Shown here in pieces: positions 50,477 through 58,684 of a stretch of DNA of 64,000 bases (position 1 is the first letter of the stretch; every line of letters starts with the position of its first letter). Origin of the DNA: Modestobacter sp. L9-4. Its GTDB lineage: Bacteria > Actinomycetota > Actinomycetes > Mycobacteriales > Geodermatophilaceae. Under the pieces are notes generated by a model. That model was not told the DNA's origin. It worked only from the letters and a program-made list of their open reading frames with translations, and made no database searches. The position numbers were made by a program, and so were the translations under genes. The stretch covers positions 372,001 to 436,000 of the forward strand of contig NZ_CP077800.1 in the NCBI RefSeq assembly GCF_019112525.1, given 5' to 3'.

Positions 50477-50893
50477 TCAGCTGTCGGCAGTCGCCGGCTG
50501 GGCCTGGCTCGCCACCCGGTGGCAGGCGGCGCAGGTGCCGAAGATCTCCAGGGTGTGCTTGACGTCGACGAAGCCGTGCTCGCCGGCGACCCGGTCGGCC
50601 CAGCGCTCGACCGTGGGCCCCTCGACCTCCACCGTGCGCCCGCAGCTGCGGCAGACCAGGTGGTGGTGGTGGGTGGTGCTGCACCGGCGGTAGATGGCCT
50701 CGCCGTTGTCGGTGCGGATGGAGTCGAGCTCGCCGTCGTCGACGAGGGCCTGCACCGCCCGGTAGACCGTCGACAGGCCGATGCTGTCGCCGGCGGCGCG
50801 CATCCGGGCGTGCACCTCCTGGGCGCTGTGGAAGCCGTCGAGTGCGTCGAAGACGGCCACCACGGCGGCGCGCTGGCGGGTGTTGCGGATCAT
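50477..50893 (-). CDS. zur: Zur-type Fur family zinc regulator
   Basis: 138 residues. HTH in SAQEVHARMRAAGDSIGLST followed by VYRAVQALVDDGELD. HHHHLVCRSCGRTVEV and TCAACH provide the CxxC pairs of the structural zinc site and the His-rich sensing site. Downstream of an SmtB-like gene by a 4-base overlap, as in mycobacterial smtB-furB, and at the end of the znu operon, which favours Zur over Fur. With zinc bound it represses zinc uptake genes. Confidence 0.9.
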   Translation of the reverse strand: MIRNTRQRAAVVAVFDALDGFHSAQEVHARMRAAGDSIGLSTVYRAVQALVDDGELDSIRTDNGEAIYRRCSTTHHHHLVCRSCGRTVEVEGPTVERWADRVAGEHGFVDVKHTLEIFGTCAACHRVASQAQPATADS

Positions 50894-51270
50894 CGCGGCA
50901 TCGTCCCATCCCCGGTCGTGCAGCCCTCGGCGGCGGGCGCGGCGGCGTGCGACACGTGCGCGAGCGCGTCCCGGACGATGTGCGCCACGTGCGGGTCGAC
51001 CAGCTCGTAGTGCACCTCGCGGTGCCGCCGCTCGCCGACCACCAGGCTCGCCCCGCGCAGCACCCGCAGGTGCTGGGAGACCAGCGGCTGGGGCGCCCCG
51101 AGGGCGTCGACCAGCTGGTGCACGCAGCGGCTTCCGTGCTGGTCGAGCAGCGCGATGATCGCCAGCCGCATGGGGGCGGCGAGCGCACCGAGCAGCGCGC
51201 TGGCGGCCTGGACGGTGTCCGGGTCGGCGCCGGGTGCGGCGACCAGCTCCCTGCTCGGTGCTGCGGTCAT
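50890..51270 (-). CDS. ArsR/SmtB-family zinc sensor
   Basis: 126 residues. Winged HTH: PMRLAIIALLDQHGSRCVHQ then GAPQPLVSQHLRVLRGASLV. The last helix has D-P-H, ten residues, then H-V-S-H (VDPHVAHIVRDALAHVSH), which is the alpha-5 zinc site D-x-H-x10-H-x2-H of SmtB/CzrA. It would release DNA when zinc is high. Overlaps zur by ATGA and starts 4 bases after znuB; a Zur-box-like site lies inside the znuB end. Confidence 0.9.
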   Translation of the reverse strand: MTAAPSRELVAAPGADPDTVQAASALLGALAAPMRLAIIALLDQHGSRCVHQLVDALGAPQPLVSQHLRVLRGASLVVGERRHREVHYELVDPHVAHIVRDALAHVSHAAAPAAEGCTTGDGTMPR

Positions 51271-51274
51271 GACA

Positions 51275-52174
51275 TCACGGTAGCGCCATGTGAGAACTGT
51301 TGTCGACTGCCGGCTGCTCGGCGGGCTCGTCGTCCCGGCTCCCCCACCCGCGGCGCACCCGCCGCCGGGAGCTGAGCCGGCACACCAGGTAGATCAGGAA
51401 GCTGATCGTGGTGACGAAGGGGCTGATCGGCACGCTGGTGCCCAGCGCCACCAGGATGCCGCCGACGGCGGAGGTGACGGCGAAGGCGACGCTCAGCACC
51501 GGGGCCAGCACCGGGGAGGCGGTCACCCGGAACGCCGCGGCCGCCGGGGTCACCAGCAGGGAGAGCACCAGCAGCGCCCCCACCACCTGGACGGCGAGGG
51601 AGACCGCGAGCGCCAGCAGCACGGTGAACAGCACCGACAGCAGCCCGGCGGGCAGGCCACGGGCGACCGCGACCTCGGGGTCGGCGCTGATGAAGGTCAG
51701 CGGGCGCCAGATGACCGCCAGGCCGATGACCACCACGACCGACAGGCTGATCAGCCAGCCCAGCTGCTCACCGGCCACGGAGACGACCTGCCCGGTGAGC
51801 AGCCCGAACTTGTTGGCCGCCCGGCCCTCGTACAGCGCGAGGAACAGCACGCCCAGCCCGAGCCCGAAGGGCATCAGGACGCCGATCACGGAGTTGCGGT
51901 CGCGGGCGCGGATGCCCAGCGCCCCGATCAGGGCACCGGCGAGCAGCGAGCCCAGCACCGAGCCGAGCGCGACGTTGACGCCCAGCAGCAGCGCGGCCGC
52001 CGCACCGGCGAAGGACAGCTCGGCGATGCCGTGCACCGCGAACTGCATGTCCCGCATCTGCACGAAGACGCCCACCAGCCCGCCGATGACGCCGAGCAGC
52101 GCCGCCGCGATGAGGGAGTTGTGCACCAGGCCGAGCAGCCGGCCGTAGTCGTCGAAGGAGAAGAAGTCGCTCAT
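51275..52174 (-). CDS. znuB: zinc ABC transporter permease ZnuB (system 1)
   Basis: 299 residues, about 8-9 helices. ABC-3 family pattern: HNSLIAAALLGVIGGLVGVF, QMRDMQFAVHGIAELSFAGA, and VGALLVLSLLVTPAAAAFRV. Start ATG 52174 overlaps the znuC stop. It forms the zinc channel with ZnuC and ZnuA encoded upstream. The C-terminal codons overlap a Zur-box-like sequence. Confidence 0.92.
   Translation of the reverse strand: MSDFFSFDDYGRLLGLVHNSLIAAALLGVIGGLVGVFVQMRDMQFAVHGIAELSFAGAAAALLLGVNVALGSVLGSLLAGALIGALGIRARDRNSVIGVLMPFGLGLGVLFLALYEGRAANKFGLLTGQVVSVAGEQLGWLISLSVVVVIGLAVIWRPLTFISADPEVAVARGLPAGLLSVLFTVLLALAVSLAVQVVGALLVLSLLVTPAAAAFRVTASPVLAPVLSVAFAVTSAVGGILVALGTSVPISPFVTTISFLIYLVCRLSSRRRVRRGWGSRDDEPAEQPAVDNSSHMALP
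51291..51305. promoter_or_regulatory. possible internal Zur box before arsR-zur
   Basis: TGAGAACTGTTGTCG matches the palindrome at 57661 (TGACAATCGTTGTCA) at 11 of 15 positions. It lies in the last codons of znuB, 20 bases before the arsR start, where an internal promoter for arsR-zur would be. Confidence 0.35.
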
Positions 52175-53034
52175 CGGTGCTCCACCGTGACGTCGGGGTG
52201 GTGGGAGTGGTCGTGCCCGCGGCCGGCCTCGACCGGGTGGTCGGGCGTGCCGACGACGACGATCCGGCCGCGCACGGTGAACACGTCGACCGGCGTGCGG
52301 TAGAGGTCGCTGAGCGACTCCGACGTCAGCACCTCGGCCGGGGTGCCCAGCCGGTGCCGGCCGCCGGCGATGTAGAGGACCCGGTCGACCATGTCGAGCA
52401 CGGGGTTGATCTCGTGGGTCACGAAGACCACCGCGGTGTCGTGCTCGCGGCGCCGCCGGTCGATCATCGAGCTGACCGCGCGCTGGTGCCGCAGGTCCAG
52501 CGACAGCAGCGGCTCGTCGCACAGCAGCAGCGCCGGGTCGCCCACGAGCGCCTGGGCGATCCGCACCCGCTGCTGCTCACCGCCGGACAGCAGCCCGATC
52601 GGCGCGTCGGCGTAGGCGGTCGCCCCGACCGCTGACAGCGCCTCGTCGACCCGCGCCCGGTCCGCGCGGCTGCGCAGCCGGAGACCGAACCGGTCGCCGT
52701 CGATGCCCAGGGCCACCAGGTCGCGGGCGCGCAGCGGGGTGGCGACGTTGAGCGTCTTCTGCTGCGGCACGTACCCGACGGACCGGTTGCCGCGGCCCGG
52801 CGCCCGCCCGACGACCGACATCGTGCCGGCGGACAGCGGCTGCTCACCCAGCACGGCCCGCAGGAACGTCGACTTGCCCGCCCCGTTCGGGCCGAGGACG
52901 GCGAGGAACTCCCCCGGCGCCACGTCCAGGTCCAGACCGCTCCACAGCGTCCGGGCGCCGAACGCCACCGCCGCCCCCCGGGTGGACAGCGGCGGGGCGG
53001 CGGCGTCCGGGCGGACGCCCGCGCTGGTGCTCAT
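52171..53034 (-). CDS. znuC: zinc ABC transporter ATPase ZnuC (system 1)
   Basis: 287 residues. Walker A LGPNGAGKSTFLRA, signature LLSGGEQQRVRIAQALV, Walker B LLLCDEPLLSLDLRHQ and VFVTHEINPVLDMV. A metal-type ABC ATPase between znuA (7 bases upstream) and znuB (overlap). An extra 40-residue C-terminal tail is His-rich (GRGHDHSHHPDVTVEHR) and may bind zinc. Confidence 0.92.
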   Translation of the reverse strand: MSTSAGVRPDAAAPPLSTRGAAVAFGARTLWSGLDLDVAPGEFLAVLGPNGAGKSTFLRAVLGEQPLSAGTMSVVGRAPGRGNRSVGYVPQQKTLNVATPLRARDLVALGIDGDRFGLRLRSRADRARVDEALSAVGATAYADAPIGLLSGGEQQRVRIAQALVGDPALLLCDEPLLSLDLRHQRAVSSMIDRRRREHDTAVVFVTHEINPVLDMVDRVLYIAGGRHRLGTPAEVLTSESLSDLYRTPVDVFTVRGRIVVVGTPDHPVEAGRGHDHSHHPDVTVEHR

Positions 53035-53041
53035 CAGGCGG

Positions 53042-53980
53042 TCAGGACGACAGCGCGGCGGCGACGGCGTCGAGGTTGCTCTGCATCCAGGAAACGTAGT
53101 CCTCGCCCTCGGGCAGCGTCTCGGTGACCGGGACGACGGCGACGCCGGCGGCCTTGGCAGCCGACAGCACCTGCTCGGTCTCCGGGCCGGTGGTCTGCTC
53201 GTTGTAGACCAGCGCCTTCACCTGCCCACCGGAGAACAGGTCGACGGTCTCCTGCAGCACGGCCGGGGCGACGTCGCCACCCTCCTCGATGGCCTCGGAG
53301 AACTCCTCGGGCGTGCGGTTCTCCGCGCCCAGGGCGTCCAGCAGGTAGCCCGGCACCGGCTCGGTGATCGCGACGCCGGCGCCGGAGGTCCTCGGCTCGT
53401 CGGCGGCCTCGCCGTCGATGAGGCCCTGCACCCTCTCCTTGAAGTCGGCGCCGTTGGCCGCGTAGTCGCTGGCGTGCGCGGCGTCGATCGCACTGAGCGA
53501 GGACACGATCTCGTCCGACAGCTTCAGCACGGTCGCGAAGTCGTACCAGACGTGCTCGTTGAGCTCCTCGCCCGCGGCCTGCGCCTCGGCCTCCCGGCCG
53601 GACAGCGCGACCACGTCGACGACCTTCGCCTTCGAGTCGCTGGCCGACAGCAGCGTCTGCATGAAGTCGTCGTAGCCCCCGCCGTTGGCGACGACCAGGT
53701 CGGCGTCGGAGACGGCCAGCTGCGTGCGGGTGTCGGCCTCGTAGGAGTGCGGGTCCGCCGACGGGTCGGAGATGACCGAGGTGACCTCGACGTCGTCGCC
53801 GCCGATGGCCGAGACGATGTCGCCGTAGACGTTGGTCGAGGCGACGACGGAGACGCCGTCGGACGAGGACGACGACGACCCGGCGGCGCCCGCGGCCGAC
53901 GCGTCGTCGGAACCGCACGCGGCCAGCAGCAGCAGCGACGACGCGGCGGCTGCTGCCGCGACCGACTGGACCATGCGCAT
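53042..53980 (-). CDS. znuA: zinc ABC transporter binding lipoprotein ZnuA (system 1)
   Basis: 312 residues. Lipobox LLAAC after SSLLLL, followed by a Ser-rich linker. Cluster A-I metal-binding protein: ASTNVYGDIVSAIGG, DPHSYEADTRTQLAV (His ligand), NEHVWYDFATVLKL (second His) and the C-terminal VTETLPEGEDYVSWMQSNLD (acidic ligand). It lacks the His-rich loop seen in system 2. The third His usual in ZnuA is not clear, so Mn or another metal is possible. Confidence 0.88.
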   Translation of the reverse strand: MRMVQSVAAAAAASSLLLLAACGSDDASAAGAAGSSSSSSDGVSVVASTNVYGDIVSAIGGDDVEVTSVISDPSADPHSYEADTRTQLAVSDADLVVANGGGYDDFMQTLLSASDSKAKVVDVVALSGREAEAQAAGEELNEHVWYDFATVLKLSDEIVSSLSAIDAAHASDYAANGADFKERVQGLIDGEAADEPRTSGAGVAITEPVPGYLLDALGAENRTPEEFSEAIEEGGDVAPAVLQETVDLFSGGQVKALVYNEQTTGPETEQVLSAAKAAGVAVVPVTETLPEGEDYVSWMQSNLDAVAAALSS

Positions 53981-53996
53981 GAACTTCTCCCAAGAA

Positions 53997-54011
53997 TGAC
54001 AACGGTTACCG
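53997..54011. promoter_or_regulatory. Zur-box-like site at the znu-1 promoter
   Basis: TGACAACGGTTACCG keeps one perfect half (TGACAA) and 10 of 15 positions of the 57661 palindrome. It lies 17 bases before the znuA start; TACGCT on the minus strand just upstream (54013-54018 region) is a possible -10. Confidence 0.4.
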
Positions 54012-54191
54012 CTAGCGTAAGCGATCCAGCTCGGCGTGTCGTCGACCGGGTTCCTCCGGCGGTCCGGGACACCCCGGTCCAGTGCTCCCGGCAGCGGTCG
54101 GCCGGTTCGGCCTCGCGTCGACCGTGACCATGGTTCCCGTTACCGTGGCTGGGCACACGAAGTCCCCACCCCCGAACCGAGGAGCCCGTCC

Positions 54192-54506
54192 ATGGCCGAG
54201 TCGACGACCAACCGCACCGCCACCGCCGGCCGACTGCTGCGCAAGGCCGCCGGGACGGTGGCCACCGGTGTGGTCGGCGTCGCCGTCGTCCGGGCCGCCG
54301 AGCGCGGCGAGGGCGGCAGCCTCCCCCGCCGGATCGCCGTCACCGCCACCCGGCTGGGCATCCTGGGCACCCGCCGCGCCGAGACCGCCGTCGAGCGTGC
54401 CCGGCTGGCCGCCGGCGACGTCCGCGCGCAGGCCTACGCCGACCTGGGCGAGCAGGCTCCCCCGCCGGCCGACCGGTCCACCGGCGGCCACGACCACAGC
54501 CACTGA
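54192..54506 (+). CDS. pacL: PacL-type DUF1490 metal chaperone
   Basis: 104 residues. One N-terminal membrane helix with small residues (about 17-33, AAGTVATGVVGVAVVRAA), the DUF1490 core (AVTATRLGILGTRRAETAVE) and a C-terminal metal-binding tail GGHDHSH. In mycobacteria PacL1 (Rv3269) has the same layout, binds Zn by a His/Asp-rich tail and supports the CtpC efflux pump. The stop overlaps the ATPase start (TGATG). GGAG lies seven bases before the ATG. Confidence 0.85.
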   Translation: MAESTTNRTATAGRLLRKAAGTVATGVVGVAVVRAAERGEGGSLPRRIAVTATRLGILGTRRAETAVERARLAAGDVRAQAYADLGEQAPPPADRSTGGHDHSH

Positions 54507-56734
54507 TGACCGCCGCGACGCCCACGCCGCCGGCGGTCGTCGCCGACGCCGGCGGCCGGGTGCGCATCGCCGTCCCGGCGCTGACCGGCTCCCCGTCGCG
54601 CGCGGTCCAGGTGGAGGACGCCCTGGACGGCGTCCCCGGCGTGCTGGCCGCGCAGGCGTTCCCGGGCACCGGGCAGGTCGTGGTCTGGCTGACCCCGGAC
54701 GCCGACCGGGCCGAGGTGCTCGCCGTGGTGGCCGGCGCCGGGGAGCTGTCGGCCGACGCGGTGGTCGCCCGCCGTCCCCGCTCGGCCGACGTCGCCAACA
54801 CCGAGCTGCTGCGGATCGGCATCGGCGGGGCCGCCCTCGCCCTGCTGGGCGTCCGGCGCTACGGCTTCGGCCGCCCGCCCGTGCTGTCCGGGCGCAGCCG
54901 GCTGGTGGCCAGCGCGCTGACGCTGTTCACCGGCTACCCGTTCGTCAAGGGCGCGTTCGGCGCGCTCGCCGGAAGACGCACGGCCGGCACCGACGCCCTG
55001 GTCACGGCGGCGACCTTCGCCAGCCTGCTGCTGCGGGAGAACGTCGTCGCACTCACCGTGCTGTGGCTGCTCAACATCGGCGAGTGGATGCAGACCCTCA
55101 CCCTGCGGCGCACCCGCCGGGCGATCTCCGCGCTGCTCGCCGGCACCGAGACCACCGCCTGGGTGCTGGTGCCCGGCGTGGACGGCGCCCCCGACGTCGA
55201 GCGCCAGGTCGACCTCGCCCAGCTGCGGGTCGGTGACCTGGTCGTCGTGCACGACCAGGCCACCATCGCCGTCGACGGTGAGGTCGTCGAGGGCACCGGA
55301 GTCGTCGACCAGGCCGCCATCACCGGCGAGCCGCTGCCGGTCTCGGTGGCCGCCGGCGACACGGTGCACGCGGGCTCGGTGAACCTGCGCGGCCGGCTGG
55401 TGGTGCGCGCCTCGGCCACCGGCTCGGACACCGCGATCGGCCGGATCATCGCCCGGGTCGAGCAGGCCCAGGACGACCGGGCGCCGATCCAGACCGTCGG
55501 GGAGACCTTCTCCGCCCGCTTCGTGCCGGCGTCCTTCGCGCTGGCCACGCTGACCTGGCTGGTCACCCGCGACGTGCGCCGGGCGATGACGATGCTGCTG
55601 GTCGCCTGCCCCTGTGCCGTGGGGCTGTCCACGCCCACCGCGGTGAGCGCGGCCATCGGCAACGGCGCCTCGCGCGGCGTGCTGATCAAGGGCGGCGCGC
55701 ACCTGGAGGCGGCCGGCCGCGTCGACGCCGTGGTGTTCGACAAGACCGGCACGCTCACCATCGGCCGGCCCGTGGTCACCAACGTCGTCTCCTTCTCCGA
55801 CGACTGGACGCCGGAGGAGGTGCTCGGGTACGCGGCGAGCTCCGAGGTGCACTCCCGGCACCCGCTGGCCCAGGCGGTGATCCGCTCGACCGAGGAGCGG
55901 CACGTGTTCATCCCGCCGCACGAGGAGTGCGAGGTGCTGCTGGGCCTGGGCATGCGCACCCAGGCCGACGGCCGGGTGCTGCTGCTGGGCAGCGAGGCAC
56001 TGATGGCCGGCGAGGGCGTCGCGGTCGGCGAGGACGCGGCGACCTGGCTGACCACGCTGCGCGCGGCCACCGAGACGCCGCTGCTGCTGGCGGTCGACGG
56101 CGAGCTGGTCGGGCTGGTGAGCCTGCGCGACGAGATCCGCCCGGAGGCCCGCGAGGTGCTCGCCGAGCTGCGGGCCACCGGGGTGCGCCGGATCGTGATG
56201 CTGACCGGTGACCACGCGGCCACCGCCGCGGCCGTCGCCGCAGAACTGGGCATCACCGAGTGGCAGGCCGAGGTGCTCCCGGAGCACAAGCAGGACGCGG
56301 TCACCGCGCTGCAGGCCGACGGGCACACCGTGGCGATGGTCGGCGACGGCACCAACGACGCCCCCGCGCTCGCCGCGGCCGACATCGGCATCGCGATGGG
56401 CGTCTCGGGCACCGACGTCGCGGTGGAGACCGCCGACGTCGCGCTGGTCGGTGACGACCTGCGCCACCTGCTGGACCTGCGCGAGCTGGGCGGCCGGACG
56501 CTGCAGATCGTGCGGCAGAACTACGGCATGTCGATCGCGGTCAACGGCATCGGGCTGCTGGTCGCCGGCGGTGGCGCGCTGTCGCCGGTGCTGGCGGCGG
56601 TGCTGCACAACGCCTCCTCGGTGGCGGTGGCCGGCAACTCCGCCCGGCTGGTGCGCTACCGCGGGGTGCGCCGCGACTACCCGGCGATCGAGCCGGACGG
56701 CGTCCTCGCGACCACGGCGGCGCCGGAGGGCTGA
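54506..56734 (+). CDS. ctpC: CtpC-like P1B-type metal-exporting ATPase
   Basis: 742 residues. P-ATPase motifs: TGEP from T273, metal-site CPC at 368-370 (ACPCAVGLSTPT), phosphorylated D412 in DKTGTLT, HP in SEVHSRHPLAQ, and GDGTNDAPAL. The first 95 residues form a ferredoxin-like domain but lack the CxxC copper site. Together with the PacL partner and zinc neighbours this favours Zn (or Mn) export over Cu. About eight helices. It removes excess metal from the cytoplasm. Confidence 0.9.
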   Translation: MTAATPTPPAVVADAGGRVRIAVPALTGSPSRAVQVEDALDGVPGVLAAQAFPGTGQVVVWLTPDADRAEVLAVVAGAGELSADAVVARRPRSADVANTELLRIGIGGAALALLGVRRYGFGRPPVLSGRSRLVASALTLFTGYPFVKGAFGALAGRRTAGTDALVTAATFASLLLRENVVALTVLWLLNIGEWMQTLTLRRTRRAISALLAGTETTAWVLVPGVDGAPDVERQVDLAQLRVGDLVVVHDQATIAVDGEVVEGTGVVDQAAITGEPLPVSVAAGDTVHAGSVNLRGRLVVRASATGSDTAIGRIIARVEQAQDDRAPIQTVGETFSARFVPASFALATLTWLVTRDVRRAMTMLLVACPCAVGLSTPTAVSAAIGNGASRGVLIKGGAHLEAAGRVDAVVFDKTGTLTIGRPVVTNVVSFSDDWTPEEVLGYAASSEVHSRHPLAQAVIRSTEERHVFIPPHEECEVLLGLGMRTQADGRVLLLGSEALMAGEGVAVGEDAATWLTTLRAATETPLLLAVDGELVGLVSLRDEIRPEAREVLAELRATGVRRIVMLTGDHAATAAAVAAELGITEWQAEVLPEHKQDAVTALQADGHTVAMVGDGTNDAPALAAADIGIAMGVSGTDVAVETADVALVGDDLRHLLDLRELGGRTLQIVRQNYGMSIAVNGIGLLVAGGGALSPVLAAVLHNASSVAVAGNSARLVRYRGVRRDYPAIEPDGVLATTAAPEG

Positions 56735-56739
56735 CCGGG

Positions 56740-56774
56740 CCGGGTGGGATCGGACGACGTCCGGTCCCACCCGG
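56740..56774. terminator. 17-bp hairpin between ctpC and CPBP genes
   Basis: Arms 56740-56756 and 56758-56774 pair fully except one T-G wobble. It ends both converging genes; the CPBP stop codon starts at the next base. Confidence 0.7.
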
Positions 56775-57602
56775 TCAGCCGGGTGGGGTCGGCAGCCAGG
56801 AGACGTGTCCGGCCAGGACCGCGTAGCCGACGAAGGCGACCGTGTCGATGAGCGTGTGCGCGACGACGAACGGGCCCACCCGCCCCCAGCGCTGGTACAG
56901 CCGACCGAACAGCAGCCCCATGACCAGGTTGCCGGCGAACCCACCGAGGCCCTGGTACAGGTGGTAGCTGCCCCGCAGCACGGCGCTCAGCGCCAGCGCC
57001 CGGCCGTCGCCCCAGCCCAGCTGGCGCAGCCGGTGCAGCAGGTACCCACCCACCAGCACCTCCTCCAGCACGGCGTTCTGCGCGGCGGACAGCACCAGCA
57101 GCGGCACCCGCCACCAGACGTCGGGGAGGTCCTCGGCGACCACGGTGAGGTCCGCCCCCAGCGCGTGCACGGCGAGGTAGAAGGCCAGCCCCGTGCCGCC
57201 GACCAGCGCGGCGAGGGCGACCCCGCGCAGCAGGTCCGGGCGGGGGCGGGAGAGGTCCAGCCCGATGGTGCGGGCGCCCTCCCCGGAGCGGGTCAGCAGG
57301 TGCAGGGCCAGCGCGACCGGCACCAGGGACGCCGCCAGCCGGACCAGCTGCAGCACGAGGTCGAGGACCGGTCGCCCGGGCGCGAGCGAGCCGTTGAGCA
57401 CGGCGGCCTGCTCTCCCAGCGGCACCCCGGTGGCCACCGCGGCCACCAGCGCGACCAGGGCCCGGACGCCGGAGGCGCCGAGCGAGAGCCCCATGACCAG
57501 CCAGAGCTCCACCGCCAGCCACCGCCGCGGCACGGACCCGTCCGGCGCGGGAGCCGGGGGCGGGGAGGTGTCCGACCCGCCGGCCGGTGTCGGTGGCTGC
57601 AC
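56775..57602 (-). CDS. CPBP-family intramembrane protease (CAAX-like)
   Basis: 275 residues from GTG 57602, about 7-8 helices. ABI/CPBP motifs: AVLEEVLVGGYLLHRL (EE pair), SAVLRGSYHLYQG (His) and VVAHTLIDTVAF (His). The usual EExxxR is EEVLVGG here, so Arg is missing. Possible membrane protease or immunity-type protein. It is divergent from the second znu operon and shares the region with the Zur-box palindrome, so it may also respond to zinc. Confidence 0.85.
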   Translation of the reverse strand: MQPPTPAGGSDTSPPPAPAPDGSVPRRWLAVELWLVMGLSLGASGVRALVALVAAVATGVPLGEQAAVLNGSLAPGRPVLDLVLQLVRLAASLVPVALALHLLTRSGEGARTIGLDLSRPRPDLLRGVALAALVGGTGLAFYLAVHALGADLTVVAEDLPDVWWRVPLLVLSAAQNAVLEEVLVGGYLLHRLRQLGWGDGRALALSAVLRGSYHLYQGLGGFAGNLVMGLLFGRLYQRWGRVGPFVVAHTLIDTVAFVGYAVLAGHVSWLPTPPG

Positions 57603-57660
57603 GCCCGCGGACGGTACCCACGGCAGCTGTGGGCGACCTGCGGACGCCTGTCCACGATTT

Positions 57661-57675
57661 TGACAATCGTTGTCA
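57661..57675. promoter_or_regulatory. Zur-box-like palindrome before znu system 2
   Basis: TGACAATCGTTGTCA: perfect 6-base arms around a 3-base centre, 19 bases before znuA2. It resembles actinobacterial Zur sites (TGA-A-T--TT-TCA type). A short low-GC block in GC-rich DNA, adding to its significance. Confidence 0.65.
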
Positions 57676-57694
57676 GGTAGGTGATCGTGTCGGC

Positions 57695-58684
57695 ATGCGA
57701 ACGACCCGCCCTCCTCGTACCCGCCCGCGTCTCCCGCTGCTCGTGGCGCTGGCCTGTGCCGGCTCGGCTGCGCTGGCCGGGTGCGCACCGGCCGACGGCG
57801 CGGAGCCGACCGCGGACGGCGACGGCCGGCTGGGCGTCGTCGCGTCGTTCTACCCGCTGGAGTGGCTCAGCGAGCAGGTCGCCGGCGACCGGGCGACGGT
57901 CACTTCGCTCACCCCACCGGCGGCCGAGCCGCACGAGTACGAGCTGACCCCCGGCGACGTCGCCGCGACCGCCGGTGCCGACCTGGTCGTCTACCTGCCG
58001 ACGCTGCAGCCCTCGGTGGACGCCGCCGTCGACCAGCAGGCCGGCGACCACGCCTTCGACGCCGGCGCCGCGGCCGACCTGGACCTCGTCTACTCCCCGG
58101 AGCACGGGGACGAGCACGCCGGCGACGAACACGCCGGCGGGGACGACCCCGGCGACGGGGCGGTGACCGACCCGCACTTCTGGCACGACCCGATGCGGAT
58201 GGCCGCGGTCGGGGACGCGCTCGCCGAGCGGCTGGGCGCCGTGGACCCGGCCGGCGCCGCGGTCTACACCGCCAACGCCGCCGCCCTCCGCCAACAACTG
58301 GACGCCCTCGACACCGAGTTCCGCACCGGTCTGGCCACCTGCGCCAGCCGTGACATCGTGACCAGCCACAGCGCCTTCGGCTACCTGGCCGAGGCCTTCG
58401 GCCTGCACCAGGTGGGCATCAGCGGGCTGGCCCCGGACGAGGAGCCGGCGCCCAGCGCGCTCACCGGCGCCACTGCCTTCGTCCGCGAGCACGGGGTGTC
58501 CACCATCTACTTCGAGACGCTGGTCAGCCCGGCCGTCGCCGACACCGTCGCCCGCGAGACCGGCGCGCAGACCCGGCAGCTCGACCCGATCGAGGGGCTG
58601 ACCGACGCCTCGCAGGGCACGGACTACCTGCAGGTCATGCGGTCGAACCTGGCGAGCCTGCGGGCAGGTCAGCAGTGCTCCTGA
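57695..58684 (+). CDS. znuA: zinc ABC transporter binding lipoprotein ZnuA (system 2, His-rich loop)
   Basis: 329 residues from ATG 57695. Lipobox ALAGC. Ligand motifs: AAEPHEYELTPGDVA, TDPHFWHDPMRMAAV and VTSHSAFGYLAEAFGL, giving the three His of ZnuA. Residues about 136-160 form a His/Asp/Gly-rich loop (EHGDEHAGDEHAGG), the hallmark of high-affinity zinc binding proteins. Overlaps znuC2 by 10 bases. GTG 57680 is an alternative start. Confidence 0.92.
   Translation: MRTTRPPRTRPRLPLLVALACAGSAALAGCAPADGAEPTADGDGRLGVVASFYPLEWLSEQVAGDRATVTSLTPPAAEPHEYELTPGDVAATAGADLVVYLPTLQPSVDAAVDQQAGDHAFDAGAAADLDLVYSPEHGDEHAGDEHAGGDDPGDGAVTDPHFWHDPMRMAAVGDALAERLGAVDPAGAAVYTANAAALRQQLDALDTEFRTGLATCASRDIVTSHSAFGYLAEAFGLHQVGISGLAPDEEPAPSALTGATAFVREHGVSTIYFETLVSPAVADTVARETGAQTRQLDPIEGLTDASQGTDYLQVMRSNLASLRAGQQCS

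Noticed and set aside
48048-51188. 1046-residue minus-strand frame over the pentapeptide, permease and zinc regulator genes
   Set aside because: Composite shadow frame; real genes in the region have motif support on their own strands.
53042-53980. Reading the first ZnuA as certainly zinc-specific
   Set aside because: It lacks a His-rich loop and one expected His is not clear; kept as zinc by operon context only.
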